DNA of 64,000 nucleotides from Pseudomonadota bacterium (GCA_023431055.1 JAEYXX010000143.1:1-64000), one strand, 5' to 3'. Counted from the first letter of the stretch, positions 17,099 through 25,938 are shown. Translations and numbers: made by a program. Notes: generated from the sequence alone by a model not told the origin.

Positions 17099-18766
17099 AT
17101 GGCTCAGTACGTCTACAGCATGCATCGGGTCAGCAAGGTCGTCCCGCCGAAGCGTGAAATTCTCAAGGACATTTCCCTGTCGTTCTTCCCAGGCGCCAAG
17201 ATCGGTGTGCTGGGCCTCAACGGTGCCGGTAAATCGACCCTGCTGCGCATCATGGCCGGCGTCGACACCGAGATCGACGGCGAAGCCCGTCCGATGCCGG
17301 GCATCAAGGTCGGCTACCTGCCGCAGGAGCCGCAGCTCGACCCGAGCAAGACGGTGCGCGACATCGTCGAAGAGGCCGTAGGCGAGATCAAGCAGGCCCA
17401 GGCCCGCCTCGATGAAGTGTACGCCGCTTACGCCGAACCGGATGCCGACTTCGATGCCCTGGCTGCCGAACAGGCCAAGCTCGAAGCCATCCTGCAGGCC
17501 TCCGATGGCCACAACCTGGAGCGCCAGCTGGAAGTCGCCGCCGACGCTCTGCGTCTGCCGGCCTGGGACGCCAAGATCGAGCACCTGTCCGGTGGTGAGA
17601 AGCGCCGCGTGGCGCTGTGCCGCCTGCTGCTGTCGGCGCCCGACATGCTGCTGCTGGACGAACCGACCAACCACCTGGACGCCGATTCGGTGGCCTGGCT
17701 CGAGCGCTTCCTGCACGACTTCCCCGGCACCGTGGTAGCCATTACTCACGACCGTTACTTCCTCGACAACGTCGCCGGCTGGATTCTCGAGCTCGACCGT
17801 GGCCACGGCATCCCTTACGAGGGCAACTACTCCGGCTGGCTGGAATCGAAGGCCAACCGCCTGGCCCAGGAAGCCAAGGCCGAGGCGTCGCACGCCAAGG
17901 CCATGAAGGCCGAGCTGGAGTGGGTACGCCAGGGCGCCAAGGCGCGTCAGGCCAAATCCAAGGCGCGCCTGCAACGCTTCGAGGAAATGCAGTCGCAGGA
18001 ATTCCAGAAGCGCAGCGAGACCAACGAGATCTACATCCCGGCCGGCCCGCGCCTGGGCGACAAGGTCATCGACTTCCACAACGTGTCAAAGTCCTTCGGC
18101 GACCGCGTGCTGATCGACGATCTGTCCTTCAGCATCCCGAAAGGCGCCATTGTCGGCGTGATCGGCGGCAACGGTGCGGGTAAATCGACCCTGCTGCGCA
18201 TGATCACCGGCAAGGAGCAGCCGGATTCCGGCACCATCGAGATAGGCGAAACCGTGCAGATCGCCAGCGTTGAGCAGAGCCGCGACATGCTAGACGGCAG
18301 CAAGACCGTGTGGGAGCAGATTTCCGACGGCTTCGACATGATCAAGGTGGGCAACTACGAGGTACCGTCGCGTGGTTACGTCGGGCGCTTCAACTTCAAG
18401 GGCGCCGACCAGCAGAAGTTCGTCAAGGACCTCTCCGGTGGTGAGCGCGGTCGCCTGCACATGGCGCTGACCCTCAAGCAGGGCGGCAACGTGCTGCTGC
18501 TCGACGAACCGTCCAACGACCTCGACGTGGAAACCCTGCGTGCGCTGGAAGAAGCGCTGCTGGACTTCCCCGGCGCGGCCATCGTGATCTCCCACGACCG
18601 CTGGTTCCTCGACCGTATCGCCACGCACATCCTCTCCTACGAGGACGACGGCAAGGTCAACTTCTTCGAAGGCAACTACACCGAGTTCGAAGCCGACCGT
18701 AAGAAGCGCCTGGGCGATGCCGCTGCGCAGCCGCACCGCGTGCGTTACAAGAAGCTGGCGCAGTAA
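17099..18766 (+). CDS. ettA: Energy-dependent translational throttle protein EttA (ABC-F)
   Basis: A 555-residue soluble ABC-F protein with two ATPase cassettes and no membrane domain. Walker A motifs are GLNGAGKST (about 39-47) and GGNGAGKST (about 356-364). Signature motifs are SGGEKRRV and SGGERGRL. The Walker B stretches are LLLDEPTNHLD and LLLDEPSNDLD. The short arm insertion in cassette one and the linker GARLxF-like QAKSKARLQRFEEM are as in EttA. EttA binds the ribosomal E site and gates entry into elongation according to the ATP/ADP ratio. It ends at a clear terminator, and no neighbour appears co-transcribed. Confidence 0.95.
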   Translation: MAQYVYSMHRVSKVVPPKREILKDISLSFFPGAKIGVLGLNGAGKSTLLRIMAGVDTEIDGEARPMPGIKVGYLPQEPQLDPSKTVRDIVEEAVGEIKQAQARLDEVYAAYAEPDADFDALAAEQAKLEAILQASDGHNLERQLEVAADALRLPAWDAKIEHLSGGEKRRVALCRLLLSAPDMLLLDEPTNHLDADSVAWLERFLHDFPGTVVAITHDRYFLDNVAGWILELDRGHGIPYEGNYSGWLESKANRLAQEAKAEASHAKAMKAELEWVRQGAKARQAKSKARLQRFEEMQSQEFQKRSETNEIYIPAGPRLGDKVIDFHNVSKSFGDRVLIDDLSFSIPKGAIVGVIGGNGAGKSTLLRMITGKEQPDSGTIEIGETVQIASVEQSRDMLDGSKTVWEQISDGFDMIKVGNYEVPSRGYVGRFNFKGADQQKFVKDLSGGERGRLHMALTLKQGGNVLLLDEPSNDLDVETLRALEEALLDFPGAAIVISHDRWFLDRIATHILSYEDDGKVNFFEGNYTEFEADRKKRLGDAAAQPHRVRYKKLAQ

Positions 18767-18780
18767 GCGTCAATCAGATG

Positions 18781-18808
18781 AAAAACGGAGCCTCAGGGCT
18801 CCGTTTTT
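18781..18808 (+). terminator. Rho-independent terminator of ettA
   Basis: The 12-base stem AAAAACGGAGCC / GGCTCCGTTTTT has a TCAG loop and ends in a T-run, starting 15 bases after the ettA stop. Confidence 0.9.
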
Positions 18809-18829
18809 CATTAGGATCGCGGGATATCT

Positions 18830-18903
18830 GTAAGAGCGGCGCCTCGCCGAGAATGGGTGCGACTCGTACCCAAAGTGCTTCGCCCCAAGGGCGGGGCTCC
18901 TAC
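18830..18903. repeat. REP-like element, class 2 (GGCG-CGCCGAG...CTTCGCCCC type)
   Basis: It starts GTAAGAGCGGCGCCTCGCCGAGAA and ends GGGCGGGGCTCCTAC. The outer arms pair imperfectly. The inner sequence, including CTTCGCCCC, is shared with the elements at 26242, 27223 and 46447. Confidence 0.7.
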
Positions 18904-18931
18904 GCTAGGCTGTTTATTGCATTCTGCCGCA

Positions 18932-19264
18932 TTAAAGCCTGGCCAGCAGGCTTTCCAGTGCCTTGGCCTGGTCCTCGGCCAGATCGATGATATGAAAACC
19001 TGCCCAGCAATGCTGGCCATCAGCCCCGGGGCGACTCCACAGGCAATCGGCACCCAGGCGTACTTCCTGTACCTCGGTGGCGCTCGAGGTGCAGACCAGG
19101 CGGCATTCCAGTACGGCGTCGGCGGTATGCGGCGTATCGCTGAACAGCATGAAACCATCGGCGGACAGGTCGACGATGCGGCCCAGGCGCTGGCCGCTGT
19201 TCAGGTCGAAGACCTCCAGCTGCATTTCGGTGCCATGGCGGCTGTGTTGGCGACGCTCTTCCAT
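18932..19264 (-). CDS. PilZ-domain protein
   Basis: A 110-residue PilZ protein with an RxxxR motif at the start (R5-QHS-R9) and DxSxxG as DLSADG at about residues 33-38. It should therefore bind c-di-GMP. The ATG follows GAGGAA, and the gene starts nine bases after the DUF1631 gene ends, so the two form an operon. The pairing of a c-di-GMP receptor with DUF1631 suggests a shared pathway, but the output is unknown. It is distinct from the MapZ-type protein at 9901, lacking the long C-terminal helix. Confidence 0.85.
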   Translation of the reverse strand: MEERRQHSRHGTEMQLEVFDLNSGQRLGRIVDLSADGFMLFSDTPHTADAVLECRLVCTSSATEVQEVRLGADCLWSRPGADGQHCWAGFHIIDLAEDQAKALESLLARL

Positions 19265-19273
19265 GGATATTCC

Positions 19274-21589
19274 TCAGCGGGGTTCGGCTGTGCGTCCGGT
19301 GAAACGCTGCAGCACGCGATAGATGGCAGTCAGCGCGCGATCCACCAGCGGGGGCGCGCGTTCGGGGGTGACGATGCGGGCCAGGCCCTGTTCCATTTCG
19401 CTGGCCAGCAGGGTCAGCGGCTTGATCGCCACGCGCTGGCCACTGTTGTCGACGAACATGTAGTTATGTGTGGTCGGGCTGAACCAGGAAAGCTTGAGCA
19501 CGCGACTCCTGTTGCCTTCGACGAACTCGAACCAGGTGCCGAACTCGACGTTGGCCAGCTCCTTGGTCAGTGCTTGTGCTCGGGGCGAGAGCTTGCTGCG
19601 TGAGGGCGCCTGGCGAGCCAGGTCGGCATCCTCGCCGAGCATGGCGCCCAGCGGGCTTTCCGGCAGGTTGGGCTTGAGTTGTGCCGCCAGTTGCGGCTGT
19701 TTGGCCTGCACCGCGTGCTGGCAGGCCACCAGGTCCTGCAGCAGGCGGCGGATGCCGTCTTCGTGGTAGCCGCCGAGCAGTTCCAGGCCCTTGCGCAGGT
19801 CGCTGAGCATGGGTACGCGCATTTCCTGCAGGCGCTGCTTGTCGTCGTCACTAAGCGGGGTGCCACTCCAGGCCAGCTGCTCGGCCACCTCGCAGGCCCG
19901 CTGCCATTCCGCGCTCTGCTCGCCATGGCGCAGCAGCACGAAAACCAGTACGTCGGCCCAGGTCAGCTCGAGGAAGTTGCGGATGATCGCCGGCAGGTCG
20001 CGCTGGCCCACGCAACCCTGAATCACGTCCAGTGCCTGCTCGCGCGCGCCGAGCAGGCGATCCCGACCCTTGGCCGCTTCGACCGCGCGGCGCTCGCGCA
20101 GCTCGACCTTGTGGCGCAGGGTGACGACGTACTCGTTGAACTCTTCGATCAGGCTGTCGAACAGCCCCAGATCACCATTGAAACCGTGGATTACCCGCTC
20201 GACCACCCAATGCATCTTGGCCAGCAGGCCGCGTTCGTCCCCTTCGTTGCCATACAGCACGCCCGCTTGGGCCATTGCGTTGAGCAGGCGTCTGGCTGGG
20301 TGGTGGTGCTGGGTGAACAGGGCCTTGTCCAGCAGAGCGATCTTCAGATAGGGCGTGTGCAGATGCGAGAGCGCGGTCTTGCAGGCGTCCGGCAGGTTCT
20401 CGTCGTCAAGAATGAAGTCGAACAGCATGCCGACCAGGTCGATCACGTCGGCTTCCTGATCGGCCACCTTGCTGTCGCCCGGCAGGCTGCTGTGCGACTC
20501 CAGCTGCTGTTGCAGGTCGGCCTTGAGGCCTTCGACCGGCTGTGGCTTGTGCAGGCGCTGAGCCAGCTCGTGGGCGGATTGCTGCTGCATGCGGTTGAGC
20601 GCGGCGAGCAGTTCGCTGGCGCTGTAGGTGCGGCTGGCCTGGCGTGGCGAGAAACTGACGATGCTGCGTGTGCCACCGAGCAGCGGGGCATCCGGGTGAC
20701 TGTGGCGATGCTCGTCGAGCAGGTTGGACAGGCCGCTGAACAGCGCGCCCGGATCGCTCGGGGGCGGTGCGCTGAGGTCCAGGTCGAGCAGTGCAGGGCC
20801 TGCGTTGGTCGTGGGCGTGCCCGTAGCTGGCGGCTTGTTCGCCGGTTGCTCTGGCTTGGCGGCTGCGGGGCGGCTCACGCTCGGATTGATCTGCGCGTTG
20901 TACTTGAGATTGGGCAACACGCCGGCATCGATCAGGCGCTGGTTGAGCGCGCCATAGAGCGAATCGAGGCTCTGCATCACATGCTTGTCGAAGAGCATGT
21001 AGAGGATGGTCTTGATCTGCAGCGGGAAAGGGCAGGGCGCCAACGCTTCGCGAAACGCCTGGGCGATGGCTTGCGGGCCGAAGGGGTTGCTGTCCTCGCC
21101 GAGCTTCTGGCCGTTGTTGAGCAGCGCCAGGCGCTGATCCAGCGCAAACAGGGGCTGGGTGCAGCGCGCCTTAACCCGGCTGACCATGTTGGTGACCTGC
21201 AGGGTCTCCTCGTAATCCTCGTTCTGCACCAGTGCCAGCTGCTCGGGATCCAGTTCCGCCTGCGTCTCATTCTGCAGCTTGCCGTCGAGGAAGTCGGAAA
21301 AGTTGTTGGCGATGGTCTGGTGGTAACTGCGCTCGATCTGCGGTCGCTGCCGACGGATTTCGCGCATGCTGTCGAAGAACAGGGTCTGCACCTTGTTGTT
21401 CTCGGCTTTTTCCGCGCACTCGAACAGGGTGTCGTCGACCTGGCCGAACACACCGCTCAGGTGTTCCGCCAGGCGGTTCATCACCAGCTTGCGGCAGGCC
21501 TGCACCAGATCGCTGAAGCGCGGCTGGATGCCGCGGCTGGCGAGGCTGACCACCTTGGGATGAACGGGGGGCTTGTCCTGGTTGCTCAT
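19274..21589 (-). CDS. DUF1631 family protein, copy 1
   Basis: A 771-residue soluble protein of the DUF1631 family, sometimes mislabelled thymidine phosphorylase. The N-terminal third has the family run QVDDTLFECAEKAENNKVQ and a helix-rich region. A Pro/Ala-rich linker lies at about 225-275. The helical middle carries DVIDLVGMLFDFILDDENLP at about 385. The C-terminal domain (about 680-745) has a G-W-EF...YMFVD pattern resembling a PilZ-like beta barrel. No membrane segment or catalytic motif is seen. It is followed nine bases later by a PilZ gene. A paralogue lies at 44119. Function is unknown, and the PilZ link points to c-di-GMP-dependent behaviour. Confidence 0.85.
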   Translation of the reverse strand: MSNQDKPPVHPKVVSLASRGIQPRFSDLVQACRKLVMNRLAEHLSGVFGQVDDTLFECAEKAENNKVQTLFFDSMREIRRQRPQIERSYHQTIANNFSDFLDGKLQNETQAELDPEQLALVQNEDYEETLQVTNMVSRVKARCTQPLFALDQRLALLNNGQKLGEDSNPFGPQAIAQAFREALAPCPFPLQIKTILYMLFDKHVMQSLDSLYGALNQRLIDAGVLPNLKYNAQINPSVSRPAAAKPEQPANKPPATGTPTTNAGPALLDLDLSAPPPSDPGALFSGLSNLLDEHRHSHPDAPLLGGTRSIVSFSPRQASRTYSASELLAALNRMQQQSAHELAQRLHKPQPVEGLKADLQQQLESHSSLPGDSKVADQEADVIDLVGMLFDFILDDENLPDACKTALSHLHTPYLKIALLDKALFTQHHHPARRLLNAMAQAGVLYGNEGDERGLLAKMHWVVERVIHGFNGDLGLFDSLIEEFNEYVVTLRHKVELRERRAVEAAKGRDRLLGAREQALDVIQGCVGQRDLPAIIRNFLELTWADVLVFVLLRHGEQSAEWQRACEVAEQLAWSGTPLSDDDKQRLQEMRVPMLSDLRKGLELLGGYHEDGIRRLLQDLVACQHAVQAKQPQLAAQLKPNLPESPLGAMLGEDADLARQAPSRSKLSPRAQALTKELANVEFGTWFEFVEGNRSRVLKLSWFSPTTHNYMFVDNSGQRVAIKPLTLLASEMEQGLARIVTPERAPPLVDRALTAIYRVLQRFTGRTAEPR

Positions 21590-21707
21590 GGACTGTCCTG
21601 GCTGGCGTCGTCGGCTGGCGCGTCCTGCACGCTGCCGCAGTTCAATGAAACATATAGTAGTTCATGCTCGCGCCGCAAAGCATTGTCGTAAAAGCAGTTT
21701 GCAGGGG

Positions 21708-21735
21708 TTGACAGGGAGTTTTTGCTACGTAAAAT
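21708..21735 (+). promoter_or_regulatory. Sigma-70 promoter of the tRNA operon
   Basis: A perfect TTGACA -35 at 21708-21713 and TAAAAT at 21730-21735 are separated by 16 bases. The first tRNA starts about 60 bases downstream. Confidence 0.75.
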
Positions 21736-21795
21736 GGCGCGCCTCTGAAGCGGTAAAGCAAAAGCTGAAACGCGGCAGAGATGGAAGACCGAAGT

Positions 21796-21871
21796 TCCGC
21801 GATAGCTCAGTCGGTAGAGCAAATGACTGTTAATCATTGGGTCCCTGGTTCGAGTCCAGGTCGCGGAGCCA
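21796..21871 (+). tRNA. tRNA-Asn (anticodon GTT)
   Basis: A 76-nt cloverleaf with acceptor stem TCCGCGA/TCGCGGA and encoded GCCA end. The anticodon loop CTGTTAA holds GTT, and the T-loop is GGTTCGAGTCC. It is the first of three tRNAs in tandem. Confidence 0.97.
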
Positions 21872-21880
21872 ACTTCCTAA

Positions 21881-21957
21881 CGGGGTATAGCGCAGTCCGG
21901 TAGCGCGCTTGCTTTGGGAGCAAGATGTCGGGAGTTCGAATCCCCCTACCCCGACCA
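21881..21957 (+). tRNA. tRNA-Pro (anticodon TGG)
   Basis: A 77-nt cloverleaf with acceptor CGGGGTA/TACCCCG and CCA encoded. The anticodon stem-loop is CTTGC-TTTGGGA-GCAAG with TGG. It lies ten bases after the tRNA-Asn. Confidence 0.97.
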
Positions 21958-21962
21958 TATTT

Positions 21963-22038
21963 GGGTCGTTAGCTCAGTTGGTAGAGCAGTTGGCTTTTAA
22001 CCAATTGGTCGTAGGTTCGAATCCTACACGACCCACCA
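21963..22038 (+). tRNA. tRNA-Lys (anticodon TTT)
   Basis: A 76-nt cloverleaf with acceptor GGGTCGT/ACGACCC and CCA encoded. The anticodon loop CTTTTAA holds TTT. It is the last gene of the operon, and a terminator follows. Confidence 0.97.
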
Positions 22039-22049
22039 CCACAACGACG

Positions 22050-22074
22050 AAGCCCGCCTAGTGCGGGCTTTTTC
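22050..22074 (+). terminator. Terminator of the tRNA operon
   Basis: The stem AGCCCGC / GCGGGCT has loop CTAGT and is followed by TTTTCG, 12 bases after tRNA-Lys. Confidence 0.85.
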
Positions 22075-22189
22075 GTTTCTGTGTATCGGCTTTGCATCCG
22101 GGCTACGGACTAGGTGCGCCATGCGCACCACGGGCAACCGGCTGTCTGCAGCGGCAATTCCAACATTCTCCGTGCGGGCGCTTCAGCTC

Positions 22190-22245
22190 GTAGGGTGGGC
22201 TTTAGCCCACCAGCGGCGGTGGGCGTGGGCTAAAGCCCACCCTAC
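22190..22245. repeat. Inverted repeat, class 3 (GTAGGGTGGGCTTTAGCCCAC type)
   Basis: GTAGGGTGGGCTTTAGCCCA pairs with its reverse complement TGGGCTAAAGCCCACCCTAC around a GC-rich spacer. Each arm also folds on itself. The same repeat occurs at 50361. Confidence 0.9.
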
Positions 22246-22252
22246 GAGACTG

Positions 22253-23554
22253 TCAGTGCAGCTTCAGGCGCGGCTCGGTACTGCGCCCGATGCGGTCGCT
22301 GAGCATCAGCAGCAGCGTGCGCAGGGTGCCGTATAGCGCCATCTGGTGCATGCGGTAGAGCGAGACGTAGAACACTCGCGCCAGCCAGCCCTCGAGCATC
22401 ACGCTGCCGGTCAGATTGCCCATCAGATTGCCCACCGCCGAGAAGCTCGACAGCGAGATCAGTGAGCCGTAGTCGCGATAGCGATACTCCGGCAGCGACT
22501 GACCGCTGATCTTCAAGCGCAGCGATTTGGCCAGCAGCGATGCCTGCTGGTGCGCCGCCTGGGCACGCGGCGGTACGTTGCGGCCATCGTTGCCCGGCTG
22601 CGGGCAGGCCGCGCAATCACCGAAGGCGAACACGTCGTCGTCCAGTGTCGTCTGCAGCGTCGGGCGTACCTGCAGCTGGTTGATGCGGTTGCTTTCCAGT
22701 CCGTCGAGATCCTTGAGGAAGCCGGGCGCTCGAATGCCGGCCGCCCAGACTTTCAGGCTGGCGGGAATGAAGTTGCCATCGGCGGTCTTCAATCCTTCTG
22801 CCGTCACTTCGCTGACCGCCGCGCCGGTCAATACCGTAACGCCGAGCTTCTCCAGAGTCTGGTGTACGGGGCGGGCGATGCGCTCGGGCAGGGCGGGCAA
22901 TACGCGTGGGCCCGCCTCGATCAGCGTGATGCGCATGTCTTCTGGGCGAATACGATTGAGACCATAGGCTGCCAGCTGCTTGGCAGCGTGGTGCAGTTCG
23001 GCTGCCAGCTCGACCCCGGTCGCTCCCGCACCGACGATGGCAATATCGATCTGGCCGCCGGCTTCACCCTCGTTGGCGTGCGCGCGCAGATAATGGCTGA
23101 GCATGCGCCGGTGAAAGCGCTCGGCCTGAGCCCGGGTGTCGAGGAAAATGCAGTGCTCGGCCGCGCCAGGCGTGCCGAAGTCATTGGTGGTGCTGCCAAC
23201 GGCGATCACCAGGCTGTCGTAGGCGATGCGGCGTTCAGGCATCAGCACCTGACCGTCGTCATCGAGCGTGGGCGCCAGGATAATGCTCTTGCTTGCGCGG
23301 TCGAGGCCGGACATGCGTCCGAGCTGAAACTCGAAATGATTCCACTTGGCTTGGGCCACGTAGTTCAGTTCGTCTTCCGAGGAGTTCAGCGAGCCAGCCG
23401 CCACTTCATGCAGCAGAGGCTTCCAGATATGGGTGAGGTTGGCGTCGACCAGGATGATCCGGGCTGCGCCGCTCTTGCCCAGTTTTCTACCAAGGCGGGT
23501 GGCCAGCTCCAAACCGCCGGCGCCGCCGCCGACAATCACGATGCGATGGGACAT
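22253..23554 (-). CDS. ndh: Type II NADH:quinone oxidoreductase (Ndh)
   Basis: A 433-residue non-proton-pumping NADH dehydrogenase that passes electrons from NADH to ubiquinone at the inner membrane. The FAD-binding motif IVIVGGGAGGLELATRLG is at the N-terminus. The NADH-binding motif IAIVGAGATGVELAAEL is at about residues 171-187. The second FAD contact, DDVFAFGDCAACPQP, is at about 306. A hydrophobic, amphipathic C-terminal region (YVSLYRMHQMALYGTLR) provides membrane attachment. Length and motif order are typical. It is followed on the same strand by nothing close. The small DUF3094 gene lies upstream, with 63 bases between them, and may be co-transcribed. Confidence 0.95.
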   Translation of the reverse strand: MSHRIVIVGGGAGGLELATRLGRKLGKSGAARIILVDANLTHIWKPLLHEVAAGSLNSSEDELNYVAQAKWNHFEFQLGRMSGLDRASKSIILAPTLDDDGQVLMPERRIAYDSLVIAVGSTTNDFGTPGAAEHCIFLDTRAQAERFHRRMLSHYLRAHANEGEAGGQIDIAIVGAGATGVELAAELHHAAKQLAAYGLNRIRPEDMRITLIEAGPRVLPALPERIARPVHQTLEKLGVTVLTGAAVSEVTAEGLKTADGNFIPASLKVWAAGIRAPGFLKDLDGLESNRINQLQVRPTLQTTLDDDVFAFGDCAACPQPGNDGRNVPPRAQAAHQQASLLAKSLRLKISGQSLPEYRYRDYGSLISLSSFSAVGNLMGNLTGSVMLEGWLARVFYVSLYRMHQMALYGTLRTLLLMLSDRIGRSTEPRLKLH

Positions 23555-23617
23555 GGGAAATGCTCACAAGGCTTTGAAAAAGGCGGTGTGAGTGCGAGAG
23601 GGCGAGCGCAAGGCAGC

Positions 23618-23791
23618 TCATAGCACCAATCGACTCAGAAAACGGCTGAGCAGGCCCAGGCCGATGACGACGACCAGCACCACGGTGAGCAGGCGCCAGA
23701 CGCGAAACGGCTGGCGTTCGACCTGATGCTGCGGGGCGCTCAGGTATTGATCGACTTTCTGCTGGTCTTCGGGGCTCAGGCGGCTGGTCAT
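23618..23791 (-). CDS. DUF3094 small membrane protein
   Basis: A 57-residue protein starting at ATG 23791 and ending at TGA 23618-23620. The N-terminal half is soluble and follows the DUF3094 pattern (MTSRLSPEDQQKVDQYLS, then VERQPFRVWRLL). The C-terminal half is one hydrophobic helix (about residues 34-52) followed by SRFLSRLVL. It is widely found upstream of ndh in Pseudomonas, and that position suggests a tie to respiration or the membrane, but no function is known. I support it by codon structure, family pattern and gene order. Confidence 0.75.
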   Translation of the reverse strand: MTSRLSPEDQQKVDQYLSAPQHQVERQPFRVWRLLTVVLVVVIGLGLLSRFLSRLVL

Positions 23792-23815
23792 GGGCGGGCC
23801 TCTGCTTGAATGCGC

Positions 23816-24364
23816 CTATTGTAGGCGTGCCCGCCAGCCTTGGCGAGCGTCGTTGTCCTGTGGGTCAGATATTGCGCTGATGGCTTCCACGCTCAGGGTA
23901 TCGTCCAGGCGGATGATGCCGCCCTCGATCACTCTGGCCGTTATGCCTCCGTGGCCACGCATGGCCTGGAAGGTGCCGCGGCCAAGGCGCTCTTCCAGGC
24001 GCGCGCAGGGCTGGCACCAGCCGGTGGTCTCCAGCAGCGCCTGGCCAATGCGAAAGCGCCTGCCTTTCAGGCTGAACAGGTTGATGCCGGCGATCGCAAT
24101 GTTGCGCCGCAGCTCGCTCGGCTGCATGGGCGCATCGCGGCCGAGCAGGGCCGCGACCACGGCAAGGTGCTCCCATTGAATCAGCGTGACCTGCCGCGCA
24201 TTGCGTGGCCCCGGGCGGCTGTGATCACCGGTCAGGCCAGCTTCGCGTCGGGCTTCCACGGCTTCGACTTCGAGCATGGCTTCGCGAGCTTTGGGACGAA
24301 TGCCTATCCAGCGCACCCGGCCGACCTGTGGTACCTCGGCCAGCAGTTCCTGTAACGGGCTCAC
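23816..24364 (-). CDS. MOSC-domain protein
   Basis: A 182-residue MOSC (molybdenum cofactor sulfurase C-terminal) domain protein. It contains the conserved cysteine region TTGWCQPCARLEE at about residues 111-123 and the GHGGITARVIEGGII segment that follows it. MOSC proteins handle molybdenum cofactor or metal-sulfur groups, and YiiM and YcbX-like members detoxify N-hydroxylated compounds. This short stand-alone type has no assigned substrate. It starts with GTG overlapping the TGA of the preceding DUF1780 gene (GTGA), so the two are translationally coupled. Confidence 0.85.
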   Translation of the reverse strand: MSPLQELLAEVPQVGRVRWIGIRPKAREAMLEVEAVEARREAGLTGDHSRPGPRNARQVTLIQWEHLAVVAALLGRDAPMQPSELRRNIAIAGINLFSLKGRRFRIGQALLETTGWCQPCARLEERLGRGTFQAMRGHGGITARVIEGGIIRLDDTLSVEAISAISDPQDNDARQGWRARLQ

Positions 24365-24990
24365 AGGCCGATACCAATGTCGAACAGCAGACTGCGCCCA
24401 AGGTTCTGTCGCAGAAAATCCGGCGCGTCCGGGTGGGCGAACAGCACGCGGGCGAAGCGCGGGCCGACCAGCGACAACGAGCGCCAGCCCTGACGCAGAT
24501 ATTCGGTCGGCGGTGGAAAGTGGCTGTTGCAGTCCAGCACGGCGCGCTTGAGGCTGACGAAGGCGACCAGGTCGAGCTCGCCCAGGTCGATGCCACGCTC
24601 GCGGTAGTTATGCGCCTTCTTGCGCAAGGTGGGCGCCAGTCGCGCCTGCATCTCGCTGGCCGCAATGCGCTTAGGGCGCGCTTCGCGGCGCACCAGCTGG
24701 CTCAGGGAAAAGGCGCTACGGCGTCGTTCGAGCTCGGCGCGCCACTCATCATTGAGGCGCCGTCCTTCATCGAGCACGAAGAACACTTCGAAATTGGCGT
24801 CGCGAAACAGCACGTCCGGGGGCTCCTGGCCGCTGGGCATGAAGTCGTCGTTGTGATGACGCACGTTCAGCGCCTGCAGCAGGCGCTGGCAGACCCAGCG
24901 CTCGCGCTCCCATTTCTTGGCGTTGGAGAGAAAAGCGTTGGCCTGCTCGGCCTGGTGCGTCAGCAGGCGCAGGTAATCGGAGTCGTCCAT
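24361..24990 (-). CDS. DUF1780 protein
   Basis: A 209-residue soluble protein of the Pseudomonas-type DUF1780 family. It is rich in Arg and has the pattern KKWERERWVCQRLLQAL near the N-terminus, then a run of alternating strands such as PDVLFRDANFEVFFVLDEGR. This run has the spacing of a nuclease-like core, with D and E residues in DANFEVFF and DEGR. Catalysis has not been shown and no clear PD-(D/E)xK motif can be claimed. I chose the ATG at 24990 over a TTG two codons upstream. Its stop overlaps the GTG start of the MOSC gene. Confidence 0.75.
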   Translation of the reverse strand: MDDSDYLRLLTHQAEQANAFLSNAKKWERERWVCQRLLQALNVRHHNDDFMPSGQEPPDVLFRDANFEVFFVLDEGRRLNDEWRAELERRRSAFSLSQLVRREARPKRIAASEMQARLAPTLRKKAHNYRERGIDLGELDLVAFVSLKRAVLDCNSHFPPPTEYLRQGWRSLSLVGPRFARVLFAHPDAPDFLRQNLGRSLLFDIGIGL

Positions 24991-25210
24991 GGGCAAAGCT
25001 TAGCCGTAGCGCTGACCTGCTTGCCAGTGCTGCTAATGAGCGTTTGCAGGCTATGGCGCTCGGCCTCGCGCGAAGTCTGGATTCCCCTCGGGTTCTGAAT
25101 GTCATTGATCAATGGTGCGGCAGCGCCTCTCCTGGGCTCTGTCGTCAAACTTACCCCGAGTGCCGGTGTAGACTGCTTGGCATGGCTAGGAGTGAATAAC
25201 GGGTGCACGC

Positions 25211-25900
25211 ATGATCGCTTCCAATCTACTGGCGTTCTCTACCTTGTTGGGTGGCTGGCTGATCTATGGGCTGGCACTGCTCTGGGCGGTCGCTCGCGCA
25301 CCCTGGGTCGAATTGTTCAGCGACCTGCGCCGCCAGCATCTGCTGTTCGGCACCATGCTCGCGCTGTTTCTGCTCTGGCTGGTGCGCCGCGATTTCGACT
25401 CCGGGCTGTCCTACCACTTCCTCGGCATGACCGCGGTAACCCTGCTGCTCGACTGGCCGCTGGCCGTGCTCGCCGGCTTGGTGGCGCAGCTTGGTCTGTT
25501 GGCTGTCGGGCGCATGGATCTGGCCTCGCTCGGCATCAATGGTGTGCTGCTGGTACTGATCCCGGTGCTGATCACCGAGCTGTGCGCCATCCGTGTCGAG
25601 CGCGCGCAGCCGCGCAACCTGTTCGTCTACATCTTCTTCTGTGGCTTCTTCCCGGCTGCGCTGGCGACGCTGATGACCCTGCTCGGCGGCCTCGCCTTGT
25701 TGTGGATGGATGGACTGTTCCCGATGCCGCCCTGGCTGGACGACTTCGCCGGCTACCTGTGGCTGGTGGCATTTCCCGAGGCCTTTATCAACGGCACCAT
25801 CGTCACGGCACTGGTGGTGTTCTACCCGGACTGGCTGGAAACCTTCAACCGCAGTCGCTACCTGCAGGCGCCCTGGAAGGAAAACGATCGCAGCGAGTGA
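25211..25900 (+). CDS. CbiM-like integral membrane protein (ECF-type permease)
   Basis: A 229-residue membrane protein with about six hydrophobic segments. It fits the energy-coupling-factor permease group (CbiM-like), with DFDSGLSYHFLGMTAVTLLLDW at about residues 60-81 and the final LVAFPEAFINGTIVTALVVFYP. CbiM proteins take up cobalt or nickel with ATPase and T components. No CbiO, CbiQ or CbiN gene is near, so this is a solitary version and its substrate is uncertain. The start at ATG 25211 follows GTGCACGC and has only a weak ribosome site. An upstream GTG or TTG start is not supported. Confidence 0.75.
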   Translation: MIASNLLAFSTLLGGWLIYGLALLWAVARAPWVELFSDLRRQHLLFGTMLALFLLWLVRRDFDSGLSYHFLGMTAVTLLLDWPLAVLAGLVAQLGLLAVGRMDLASLGINGVLLVLIPVLITELCAIRVERAQPRNLFVYIFFCGFFPAALATLMTLLGGLALLWMDGLFPMPPWLDDFAGYLWLVAFPEAFINGTIVTALVVFYPDWLETFNRSRYLQAPWKENDRSE

Positions 25901-25938
25901 ATGGCGCCGTATTGGCCGATTGAATGCCGCTGGCAGGA

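Noticed and set aside
19679..21691. 670-residue plus-strand frame opposite DUF1631 copy 1
   Set aside because: It is a shadow of the DUF1631 codons, without family pattern or start signal.
25103..25114. CATTGATCAATG palindrome before the CbiM-like gene
   Set aside because: It contains TTGATCAA, but without the four-base spacer of an ANR box, so I do not call it a regulatory site.
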